Shown here: positions 1 through 5,172 of the stretch, piece by piece | How the letters are laid out: each line of letters starts with the position of its first letter | Numbering within the stretch: the stretch's first letter is position 1 | Origin: Candidatus Eiseniibacteriota bacterium | GTDB lineage: Bacteria > Joyebacterota > Joyebacteria > Joyebacterales > Joyebacteraceae | Reading direction: 5' to 3' | NCBI GenBank assembly: GCA_030639555.1 | Contig: DAOWCM010000162.1 | Location: forward strand, 1 to 5,185 | Length of the DNA stretch: 5,185 bases | Notes under the pieces: model-generated | What the model was told of the DNA's origin: nothing | The model's input: only the letters and a program-made list of their open reading frames with translations | The model's database searches: none | Made by a program: the position numbers and the translations under genes

Positions 1-258
1 GTCGCGCATAAGCGGGCCCAGCATTCTCTCGCTGCATCCTGCCACCACGACGGCGTCGAGCCCCTCTTGCCCTATCTTGTCAGCGAGCAGTCGTCGCCCC
101 GCGCTGGAGCACCAGTAGCGCGTGACGTGAACGGACACGGGCAAGTCCGCCCCCCCGATCTTCGCGCTGAGCTTCGAGAGGTCCACGACCGGCGCGATCT
201 CCTCCCCGCATTCACAGAGGAAGATACCCACGCGACCGGTCGTCCCGATACTGATCAT
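1..258 (-). CDS. hdrA: HdrA-like heterodisulfide reductase subunit A, N-terminal 86 residues (gene runs off the window)
   Basis: This is the N-terminal part of a HdrA-type FAD/iron-sulfur protein. In heterodisulfide reductases and related complexes HdrA is the cytoplasmic flavin subunit that passes or bifurcates electrons. Visible in the sequence are the family's opening CxCG motif (C15, C17) after a short hydrophobic strand (VGIFL), an aromatic-x-CS-x-x-G motif (C50), and VVVAGCSERM near residues 70-79 (C75), close to the family form VVVAACSPRM. The FAD domain and later ferredoxin motifs would lie beyond position 1. The ATG at 258 is preceded by GGAGAG at a suitable distance and lies 14 nt after the stop of the NuoG-like gene, so it is probably cotranscribed. 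The frame is open to the window edge. A longer fusion or a Qmo-like relative cannot be excluded from 86 residues. Confidence 0.85.
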   Translation of the reverse strand, partial: MISIGTTGRVGIFLCECGEEIAPVVDLSKLSAKIGGADLPVSVHVTRYWCSSAGRRLLADKIGQEGLDAVVVAGCSERMLGPLMRD

Positions 259-272
259 GGCTGGCTCTCCGA

Positions 273-911
273 CTACGAGCCCGTGTAGTGCTCGTCGCAC
301 ACCACGCACTTGCGCGTGCGGACGTCGTCGCTATCGCCGTGCATGGTCCCGACGGCGTCGACCTTGGACAGCTCGAAGGTCCTCGCCGGACACACGGTCG
401 TGCATGTGCCGCAGCTGATGCACCGCGCCGATGGCATCGCAAACGGCGGAAGCACCTCGCTGGCCGGGCCCCTGTCGGCGAATCCGATGGCCTCGGCTCC
501 TACTATCTCGCGGCACGCCCTGACACAGATACCGCACAGGAAGCAGGTCTCGTCCTCGAGCGGATACGGCGGCTCCCCCACGCCGAGGCGCTCGCCGAGC
601 TCGCGGAGGATCGCCACTTCCGGACACCTGGCTATGAGGAGCTCGAGCACGGCCTTGCGGATCCTCTTGACGGCAGCCGTGTCCGTTTTGACGGTGCTCC
701 CGTCGACGGCGGGCGTGACGCACGCGGCGACGTGTCCCGTCCGGCCCCGGTGGCTCAACTCGACGATGCAGAGCCGGCACGCGCCGACAGACTCGAGCGC
801 GGGGTGATAGCACAGTGTCGGAATGTAGATGCCCGCGTCACGCGCCGCCTCGAGAACGGTGGTCCCGTCCTCGACCTTGAGCGTTCGGCGGTTCATCCTG
901 AAGCTGACCAT
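273..911 (-). CDS. NuoG/HoxU-like iron-sulfur subunit ([2Fe-2S] plus two [4Fe-4S]), 212 aa
   Basis: This is a cytoplasmic electron-transfer subunit resembling the N-terminal part of complex I NuoG, HoxU and the N-terminus of [FeFe]-hydrogenases. Residues 1-78 form a plant-type ferredoxin domain with ligands C34, C45, C48 and C64. Residues 120-175 form a two-cluster ferredoxin: C123, C126, C129, C133 and C164, C167, C170, C174. The His-Cys3 motif expected between them in NuoG is absent; the region reads LELLIARCPEVA and keeps only C96. The H-cluster and molybdopterin domains are also absent, so this is not a hydrogenase catalytic subunit by itself. A C-terminal tail carries an extra CxxC (C202, C205). 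The ATG at 911 has GAGGAG just upstream, overlapping the nuoF stop; an internal ATG at 896 has a weaker context. It starts 7 nt after nuoF and ends 14 nt before hdrA. It probably connects NuoF to HdrA, by inference from gene order. Confidence 0.9.
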   Translation of the reverse strand: MVSFRMNRRTLKVEDGTTVLEAARDAGIYIPTLCYHPALESVGACRLCIVELSHRGRTGHVAACVTPAVDGSTVKTDTAAVKRIRKAVLELLIARCPEVAILRELGERLGVGEPPYPLEDETCFLCGICVRACREIVGAEAIGFADRGPASEVLPPFAMPSARCISCGTCTTVCPARTFELSKVDAVGTMHGDSDDVRTRKCVVCDEHYTGS

Positions 912-918
912 CGGCTCC

Positions 919-2484
919 TCACTCGATGTAGATGGCGTCGCCGGCGATGGCGTCGAACTTGCAGATCTCGTAGCAGGCCCCGCACTTGATGCACTTGTCG
1001 AGGTCGACGTTGTGCGGCTGCGAGCGCGGCCCGGAGATCGCGTTCACCGGGCACACCTGCACGCACCGCTGACAGCCCGTGCACTTCTCGGGGACCACGC
1101 GATACACGATCATGGCCTTGCAGACCTTCGCGGGGCAGCGCTTGTGAAGAACGTGCGACTCATACTCGTCCCTGAAGTAGCGTATCGTCGTCAGGACGGG
1201 GTTGGGGGCGGTCTTGCCGAGGCCGCAGAGCGAGGCCTCCTTGATCGCGTAAGCGAGCTCCTCGAGCCTCTCGATGTCGCCTTCCTTGCCCTTAGCCTCG
1301 ACGATGTCCGTCAGTATCTCCCTCATTCTCTTGATGCCCTCGCGACAGGGCGCGCATTTCCCGCACGACTCCTCTTCGAGGAACGAGACGAAGTAGCGCG
1401 CGATGTCCACCATACAAGTGTCCTCGTCCATCACGATGAGGCCGCCCGAGCCCATTATGGCACCGGCCTTCGCAAGCTCCTCGTAGTCGACGGGCAGATC
1501 GATGAGGCTCTCCGGAATGCACCCCCCGGAGGGCCCGCCGGACTGGACGGCCTTGAACTTCCGGCCACCCGGCACTCCACCGCCGATGTCGAACACGATC
1601 TCCCTGAGCGTCATTCCCATCGGCACCTCGATGAGCCCGGTGTTCACAACCTTGCCGACGAGCGAGAAGATCTTCGTGCCCTTGCTTTCCTTCGTGCCGA
1701 TGCCCGAGTACCACTCGCCGCCCCTCTCGACGATGCACGGGATGTTCGCCCAGGTCTCTACGTTGTTGATGTTCGTCGGGCAACCCCAGAGACCGCTCTG
1801 CGCAGGATAGGGAGGTCGGGGCCGGGGCCGCCCTTCCCTTCCCTCGATCGAGGCCATGAGCGCCGTCTCCTCACCGCAGACGAACGCGCCGCCGCCCCTG
1901 ACAACGCTGACCCTGAAGTCGAAGTCCGACCCGAGGATGTCGCTGCCGAGGAGACCGTAGTCTTCCGCCTGCTCGATGGCGCGCGTGACCATTCTCACGG
2001 CGTGGGGGTACTCGTCTCTCACGTAGACGAAGCCCTCGGTCGCGCCTATCGCCCTCGCTCCGATGACCATCCCCTCAAGCACGGCGTGCGGGTCGGCCTC
2101 GAGCAGGCTCCGGTCCATGAAGGCGCCGGGGTCTCCTTCGTCGGCGTTGCAGACGATGTACTTGCTGCCGCTCTCGCTCTCGGCGTTCCTCGCAAGTTCC
2201 CACTTGATGCCCGTGGGGAATCCTGCGCCGCCGCGGCCACGCAGCCCCGAGGTCTTCACCTCCTCGACGATTCGCTGCGGCGTCATGTCGAAGAGCGCCT
2301 TCGGCAGCGCGGCATAGCCGCCGAGCACGATGTACTCGTCTATCTCCTCCGGATTCAGGAGACCGCGGTGCCGAAGCGCAAGGAGGCGCTGGCTCTTGAA
2401 GAAACCCAGGTTCGCAAGCTCGGGGCAGACGTCAGTCTGCGGGGGGCTCTTCCCGGAGGATGTCTTGTCGGACGGGCTCTTCAC
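919..2484 (-). CDS. nuoF: NuoF-like NAD(P)H-binding FMN/Fe-S subunit with C-terminal 2x[4Fe-4S] ferredoxin, 521 aa
   Basis: This is the NAD(P)H dehydrogenase subunit of a soluble Nuo/Hnd/Hyd-type complex; it binds NAD(P)H and FMN and passes electrons to Fe-S clusters. From the GTG start, residues 80-95 hold the glycine-rich FMN loop (GRGGAGFPTG), 113-125 the NADEGDPGAF segment, and 197-214 the GGGAFVCGEETAL motif. The N3-type [4Fe-4S] ligands are C374, C377, C380 and C420. Residues 466-510 are a two-cluster ferredoxin (C468, C471, C474, C478; C498, C501, C504, C508), as in HndC and HydB and unlike plain complex I NuoF. The N-terminal thioredoxin-like [2Fe-2S] domain seen in some HydB/HndC proteins is missing; only about 30 polar residues precede the core. 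I chose GTG at 2484 because it overlaps the nuoE stop as GTGA and has GGAG 8 nt upstream. The frame is open to 2586, but that would overlap nuoE by over 100 nt. Translational coupling to nuoE is likely. NAD versus NADP preference cannot be read by eye. Confidence 0.95.
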   Translation of the reverse strand: MKSPSDKTSSGKSPPQTDVCPELANLGFFKSQRLLALRHRGLLNPEEIDEYIVLGGYAALPKALFDMTPQRIVEEVKTSGLRGRGGAGFPTGIKWELARNAESESGSKYIVCNADEGDPGAFMDRSLLEADPHAVLEGMVIGARAIGATEGFVYVRDEYPHAVRMVTRAIEQAEDYGLLGSDILGSDFDFRVSVVRGGGAFVCGEETALMASIEGREGRPRPRPPYPAQSGLWGCPTNINNVETWANIPCIVERGGEWYSGIGTKESKGTKIFSLVGKVVNTGLIEVPMGMTLREIVFDIGGGVPGGRKFKAVQSGGPSGGCIPESLIDLPVDYEELAKAGAIMGSGGLIVMDEDTCMVDIARYFVSFLEEESCGKCAPCREGIKRMREILTDIVEAKGKEGDIERLEELAYAIKEASLCGLGKTAPNPVLTTIRYFRDEYESHVLHKRCPAKVCKAMIVYRVVPEKCTGCQRCVQVCPVNAISGPRSQPHNVDLDKCIKCGACYEICKFDAIAGDAIYIE

Positions 2485-3362
2485 TCGTAGTTCTCCAGAA
2501 TGGAGGCGATCTTGTCCTGGGTCACCTTGCCGTGGAAATCCTCGTCGACGACGAATACGGGGGCCAGACCGCAGCACCCGACACACCTGACGCTCTCGAG
2601 GGAGAACCGCTCATCGAACGTCATCTCCCCCGCCTTGATACCGAGCTCTCGCTCGAGCTTCTCGAGTATGCCGACGCCGCCCTGGACGTGACACGCGGTG
2701 CCGAGACAGACGCTCACCGTGTGCCTGCCTCGCGGCTTCAGGCTGAACGACTTGTAGAACGTCGCCACGCTGTAGACTCTGGGGAGGGGAATCCCCAGCC
2801 TGCCGGCCACGTGCCGAAGCGCGTCGTGTGTGAGGTAGCGCATCTCCTTCTGAATGTCCTGCAGGACGCCAACGAGCCTCGAACTCGCGAAGTCGTGCCT
2901 CTTCATGACGGAGTCGATCGCTTCGATGCTCTCGAGGTCCTCGAAACTGACGAGGCGGCGGGCCCTCTTGTGCTCGGCCTCCTCGAGAAGCTCGAGTTCG
3001 AGCTCGAGAGCGCCTGCGATGATGTCGAGGAGATCCGAGTCCGGTATGGACGCCTCGAGGTAGTAGTAGGCACCGTGCTTGATGGCCTCGACGGCGTCAC
3101 GCACTGACGGCTCGGTCGCGACCACGACGATGGGCAGTTTCGGGTGGAGATCGTGAATCCTGGTGGTGAGGTCGAGAACGTTCGTCTCTGCTAGGTCGTC
3201 GGACAGCAGGACGAGATCGAGTGTACGCTCAGCCAACCGGGCAAAGAGACCAGGCGCAAGACCGACCGAATCGACATCGTACCCCTCCCCCTGAAGAACT
3301 CCGCTGAGCTTCGCTTTCACCTCAGCGGATGCCGTTCCGAGAAGAATCGTCAGTCCGTTCAT
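2481..3362 (-). CDS. nuoE: NuoE-like [2Fe-2S] subunit with N-terminal degenerate response-regulator receiver domain, 293 aa
   Basis: Residues about 135-293 are a complete NuoE/HndA/HydC-type thioredoxin-fold subunit that carries one [2Fe-2S] cluster and pairs with NuoF. It has the RVYSVATFY segment near 195-203 and ligands C219, C224, C260 and C264, with an extra C263. Residues 1-120 align without gaps to a CheY-like receiver, including the EGY, DLVLL and SVRDAVEAIKHGAY segments, but every phosphorylation residue is replaced. The acidic pair is T10/A11, the phosphoacceptor position is S54, the switch Thr is A82 and the invariant Lys is A104. An acidic Leu/Glu-rich linker (about 118-135) joins the domains. 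Typical NuoE is near 160 residues, so the receiver is an addition. I chose ATG at 3362 (GAGGA 9 nt upstream) over a GTG at 3395 with no clear ribosome site. It overlaps nuoF by 4 nt. The pseudo-receiver probably has a structural or docking role rather than phosphorelay; this is inference. Confidence 0.92.
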   Translation of the reverse strand: MNGLTILLGTASAEVKAKLSGVLQGEGYDVDSVGLAPGLFARLAERTLDLVLLSDDLAETNVLDLTTRIHDLHPKLPIVVVATEPSVRDAVEAIKHGAYYYLEASIPDSDLLDIIAGALELELELLEEAEHKRARRLVSFEDLESIEAIDSVMKRHDFASSRLVGVLQDIQKEMRYLTHDALRHVAGRLGIPLPRVYSVATFYKSFSLKPRGRHTVSVCLGTACHVQGGVGILEKLERELGIKAGEMTFDERFSLESVRCVGCCGLAPVFVVDEDFHGKVTQDKIASILENYE

Positions 3363-3397
3363 TCTCGCGTGTCCTCTGGGACGTTGACCGCACACCG

Positions 3398-3434
3398 CAG
3401 AGTCCTGGAGGAATCACCGGGGTTCTGGACTCTG
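3398..3434. repeat. 8-bp inverted repeat between hndB-like and nuoE
   Basis: CAGAGTCC (3398-3405) and GGACTCTG (3427-3434) are perfect inverted repeats around a 21-nt loop. They lie wholly within the 80-nt gap between the hndB-like stop and the nuoE start. The structure could be an operator, an RNA processing stem or an attenuator. No T-run is present. Confidence 0.4.
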
Positions 3435-3449
3435 GCCTGGTCTCAGGCC
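3434..3449. repeat. Hairpin overlapping the hndB-like stop codon
   Basis: GGCCTG (3434-3439) and CAGGCC (3444-3449) form a perfect 6-bp stem with a 4-nt loop. It includes the TGA stop (3445-3443) of the hndB-like gene and touches the adjacent 8-bp repeat at base 3434, so the two stems could stack. No T-run follows. Confidence 0.4.
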
Positions 3450-3826
3450 CTCCGTTCCTCGCCGGTCCCGAGCACGAACGCAGGGACGATTCGGCCGCCC
3501 AGCACGTGCTCGTCTATGATCTCTACTATCTTCTTCTCGTTGAGGTCGGCGTACTTGACGGGCGGCTCGCCGGCGAGTTCCACCGTGGCCATGGGCTCGC
3601 GGCAGCACAGGCCCGCGCAGCCGGATGTGGTGATGACGACATCGTCCACCGCGCGCTCCTCAAGCGCCGCCCTGGCAGCGTCAAGGACTTTGCCGGCCCC
3701 CGAGGCGAGACCGCACGTACCGAGGTGCACGGTGAGCCGGACGCGCCTTCCGGGCGCGCCCAGGCGCGTGCTCTTCCTGAGTTCGGCTCTGAGTGCATCG
3801 AGCCCGTCGCGCGTCAGTTGTGGCAT
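3443..3826 (-). CDS. hndB: HndB-like thioredoxin-fold [2Fe-2S] ferredoxin, 127 aa
   Basis: This is a small soluble ferredoxin-like protein of the HndB family, found beside NADP-reducing and bifurcating [FeFe]-hydrogenase genes. A helical N-terminus (LTRDGLDALRAEL) is followed by the signature HLGTCGLASGA (C38) and SGCAGLCCREP (C70, C74, C75), close to the family forms GTCGIAAGA and TGCIGLC-x-x-EP. Only one Cys lies in the first loop, so the fourth cluster ligand is not obvious; C75 is an extra candidate. It probably supplies the [2Fe-2S] domain missing from the N-terminus of NuoF here. The ATG at 3826 matches the usual family start, but the nearest Shine-Dalgarno is 30 nt away behind a perfect hairpin (see the entry at 3827-3862). 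It sits 117 nt after the DRTGG gene and 80 nt before nuoE. The C-terminal tail after the VPAFVLG segment is short and charged. Confidence 0.85.
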   Translation of the reverse strand: MPQLTRDGLDALRAELRKSTRLGAPGRRVRLTVHLGTCGLASGAGKVLDAARAALEERAVDDVVITTSGCAGLCCREPMATVELAGEPPVKYADLNEKKIVEIIDEHVLGGRIVPAFVLGTGEERRA

Positions 3827-3862
3827 ACGGGCAAGGCCGGGACGATTCCCGGCCTTCTCCTT
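3827..3862 (-). promoter_or_regulatory. Shine-Dalgarno separated from the hndB start by a perfect 10-bp hairpin
   Basis: On the minus strand AAGGAG (3862-3857) directly abuts a perfect stem-loop: 3856-3847 pairs with 3842-3833 (AAGGCCGGGA with TCCCGGCCTT, loop ATCG). Then 6 nt (GCCCGT) lead to the ATG at 3826. Linear spacing is 30 nt, too long for initiation; with the hairpin folded it is 6 nt, which is near optimal. No ATG, GTG or TTG lies at a usable distance inside the linear form. A terminator is unlikely because no T-run follows. A comparable arrangement is known for phage T4 gene 38. Confidence 0.6.
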
Positions 3863-3888
3863 GCTGTCGTCGGCTGGAGGCAGGCAGG

Positions 3889-3905
3889 AAGCGGCGATCC
3901 CGCTT
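3889..3905. repeat. Hairpin in the DRTGG-hndB intergenic gap
   Basis: AAGCGG (3889-3894) and CCGCTT (3900-3905) form a perfect 6-bp stem with a 5-nt loop. It is the first of two stems in this 117-nt gap; the second, larger one covers the hndB start region. They are far enough apart to form together, and neither has a terminator T-run. Confidence 0.4.
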
Positions 3906-3943
3906 GGGAACTGCAGCTCTTGATGTGGTCGGACCGCCGGGAG

Positions 3944-4270
3944 CTAGACTCCCGCCTCATGCAGCTTTCCAACAAGACTATACGTGTCGAGGTCGGTGGT
4001 GAGAATCGTCAGGTCTGCCCGATTCGCCATCTCAACGACCTCGTCGGCGACCGCTCGTCCGCTCGTCACAATCACGGCGGCGATGTCGACCAGATTCGCG
4101 GCGGCCACAACGTTCGTGTGGGTCTGAGTTGTGATCCAGAGACTGCCGGGCGCAGCACCCGCCATCACGTCGCTCACCATGTCAGAGACAAACGCTCCCT
4201 GAACCTCCGCGTCATACAGCTCGGTGAGCGGTTTGAGACCCAGCTTCTGGCTCAGCTCGGCCAGGGTCAT
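3944..4270 (-). CDS. DRTGG-domain protein associated with hydrogenase/Nuo-like clusters, 108 aa
   Basis: This small cytoplasmic protein belongs to the stand-alone DRTGG domain group (named from a motif in a domain also found in some phosphotransacetylases). Such genes occur repeatedly next to [FeFe]-hydrogenase HydABC/Hnd genes; their biochemical role is not established. Visible signatures are the N-terminal MTLAELSQKLGLK helix, the GAFVSDMVSDVM segment (residues 25-36) in place of the DRTGG loop, SLWITTQTHTNVVAAANL (43-60), and a C-terminal LTILTTDLDTYSLVGKL (87-103). The length is typical for a one-domain member. The ATG at 4270 has a near-perfect AGGAGGT 8 nt upstream, the best ribosome site in the window. 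Its neighbours suggest a regulatory or assembly role for the redox complex, by inference only. I see no kinase, nucleotide P-loop or metal motif. Confidence 0.8.
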   Translation of the reverse strand: MTLAELSQKLGLKPLTELYDAEVQGAFVSDMVSDVMAGAAPGSLWITTQTHTNVVAAANLVDIAAVIVTSGRAVADEVVEMANRADLTILTTDLDTYSLVGKLHEAGV

Positions 4271-4306
4271 TGTTCGGACCTCCTCTTCGTTCCGCAGTGA
4301 TCGGCT

Positions 4307-4331
4307 GAGTCCGCGAAAGCGCGGCTCACTC
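4307..4331. repeat. Intergenic hairpin between the 181-aa gene and the DRTGG gene
   Basis: CCGCG (4311-4315) and CGCGG (4320-4324) form a 5-bp GC stem around a 4-nt loop. GAGT (4307-4310) and ACTC (4328-4331) can extend it across a 3-nt bulge. It follows the stop of the 181-aa gene by about 17 nt on the minus strand. No T-run follows, so intrinsic termination is not supported. Confidence 0.35.
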
Positions 4332-4348
4332 GAATCCTGGACGGTGCG

Positions 4349-4894
4349 CTACGACTGCGATGGCTCAGGCTCCGTCTGGAACATCCCGACGTCCTCGAGC
4401 ACCGTGCAGCGGCAGACGTCGAAGTCCTTCACGAGCCAGCCGGGCAGCACCAGTATCTTCTTGCCCGGCGTCCTGATCTTGTCGCTGAAGTACTTCCCGA
4501 GCACGGCCAGTTTCTCTGCCGTTTCGGGCTTGCGAGCGTCCTCGCGCTTGTACAAGAGCGCGCCGTACACCCACGTCTTCTGTTCCTCGCAGATGCGCGC
4601 GATCATGTTGAAGTTGCAGTCCGCGGTGCACCCGGAACAGGTCATGAGACCGAGGAGTTCGTCCAGACGCACCTTCTCGCCGCACTTGTCGCACTTGAGG
4701 TTGAACTTGACGGACTGCGAGCTTCCCAGGTAGTCCCAGAAGTGCTCGCCCTCCCGATATTCCTCTTTCGGCGGGATGTGCTCCTCGGCGAAGTAGCTGC
4801 GCTCGTCCTTGCAGTGGAAGCACCTCTCGGTGACCATGAATCCGTGGCGCACGTCGGCCATGCTCCAGGAGTGTTTACAGGCTTGCTTCGCCAT
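4349..4894 (-). CDS. Uncharacterised Cys-rich protein with zinc-ribbon-like CxxC pairs, 181 aa
   Basis: I do not recognise a named family. The protein is soluble, with no signal peptide or membrane segment. Possible metal ligands are C6 and H8, H17, a CFHC knuckle (C25, C28), H39, a CDKC knuckle (C68, C71), a CSGC-x3-C group (C86, C89, C93), C102, and a CRC pair near the C-terminus (C161, C163). C25/C28 and C68/C71 could pair as one zinc ribbon and the C86-C102 group could hold a second metal or Fe-S site; this is inference. Residues 30-60 are charged and aromatic (ERSYFAEEHIPPKEEY onward). A hydrophobic strand with KKILVLPGWLV (145-155) precedes the CRC pair. I chose ATG at 4894, preceded by AGGAAGGGGG; the frame stays open to 5092 but upstream residues look non-conserved and Arg/Ser-rich. 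As the first gene of the run it may help assemble or regulate the complex. Confidence 0.75.
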   Translation of the reverse strand: MAKQACKHSWSMADVRHGFMVTERCFHCKDERSYFAEEHIPPKEEYREGEHFWDYLGSSQSVKFNLKCDKCGEKVRLDELLGLMTCSGCTADCNFNMIARICEEQKTWVYGALLYKREDARKPETAEKLAVLGKYFSDKIRTPGKKILVLPGWLVKDFDVCRCTVLEDVGMFQTEPEPSQS

Positions 4895-4913
4895 GGCCCC
4901 CTTCCTCTCAGTG

Positions 4914-4935
4914 CCGACCGCCGACCCGACCGCCG
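4914..4935. repeat. 10-nt direct repeat with 12-nt period next to the ribosome site
   Basis: CCGACCGCCG occurs at 4914-4923 and again at 4926-4935. On the minus strand the two CGGCGGTCGG copies end just before the GAGAGGAAGG ribosome site of the 181-aa gene. It may be a binding site or simple GC-rich slippage; only two copies are present. Confidence 0.35.
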
Positions 4936-4957
4936 TGGGCCGCATCGACGTGCGGCT

Positions 4958-4976
4958 CTCCGGGCAGTTCCCGGAG
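4958..4976. repeat. Leader hairpin upstream of the 181-aa gene
   Basis: CTCCGGG (4958-4964) and CCCGGAG (4970-4976) form a perfect 7-bp stem with a 5-nt loop. It lies about 64 nt upstream of the ATG at 4894, inside the predicted leader. There is no T-run, so it is more likely a leader structure than a terminator; function unknown. Confidence 0.4.
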
Positions 4977-5101
4977 TAGAACGACCGAGGCACAGTGCAT
5001 CGCACCATGCCCCTCCGTATCTGGTGGACCCCGGGCAACCAAGACACAACCGCAGGTGGACTGCTCTGTCCCGGACGGCCTCCTCTGTTCACTGTGCCGT
5101 C

Positions 5102-5130
5102 ATGGTATCCCCTGCGCCATTGTCCGTCAA
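5102..5130 (-). promoter_or_regulatory. Candidate sigma70-type promoter for the gene run
   Basis: On the minus strand TTGACG (5130-5125; 5 of 6 to the -35 consensus) is separated by 17 nt from TACCAT (5107-5102; 4 of 6 to the -10 consensus). A transcript would start near 5095 and carry an untranslated leader of about 200 nt before the ATG at 4894. The match is modest and the organism's promoter preferences are unknown. Confidence 0.35.
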
Positions 5131-5156
5131 GGACTCTCTGAGTAGTGGCCAGTCAT

Positions 5157-5172
5157 GCGGGCAGCGGCCCGC
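5157..5172. repeat. GC-rich inverted repeat upstream of the candidate promoter
   Basis: GCGGGC (5157-5162) and GCCCGC (5167-5172) form a perfect 6-bp stem with a 4-nt loop. It could be the end of a terminator for a gene beyond the window or a protein-binding palindrome, but no T-run follows on either strand. Confidence 0.3.

Noticed and set aside
273..911. [FeFe]-hydrogenase catalytic subunit
   Set aside because: The protein ends after the second [4Fe-4S] cluster and has none of the H-cluster motifs.
829..2490. A 553-residue open frame on the plus strand opposite nuoF
   Set aside because: It is antisense to a clear nuoF gene with complete motifs, and its translation is Arg/Asp/Leu-rich without recognisable domains, as expected from a GC-rich opposite strand.
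2485..2586. N-terminal extension of NuoF to an ATG at 2586
   Set aside because: It would overlap the conserved C-terminus of NuoE by over 100 nt and reads as Arg-rich non-conserved sequence; the GTGA overlap at 2484 with GGAG 8 nt upstream is a better start.
2931..3059. Five CTCGAG palindromes, three within 27 nt
   Set aside because: They encode Leu-Glu with preferred codons in the acidic helix region of the NuoE fusion; codon choice explains them.
3833..3856. Rho-independent terminator between the DRTGG and hndB-like genes
   Set aside because: The stem is strong, but neither strand has a T-run after it, and it sits 6 nt from a start codon.
3329..4300. A 323-residue open frame on the plus strand opposite the nuoE start, hndB-like and DRTGG genes
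   Set aside because: It spans three well-supported minus-strand genes and their gaps and shows no protein family signature.
4895..5092. N-terminal extension of the 181-aa protein to GTG at 5092 or ATG at 5008
   Set aside because: The added residues are low-complexity, while ATG 4894 has a good ribosome site. The ATG at 5008 does have a GGAGGGG upstream, so it remains a minor alternative.
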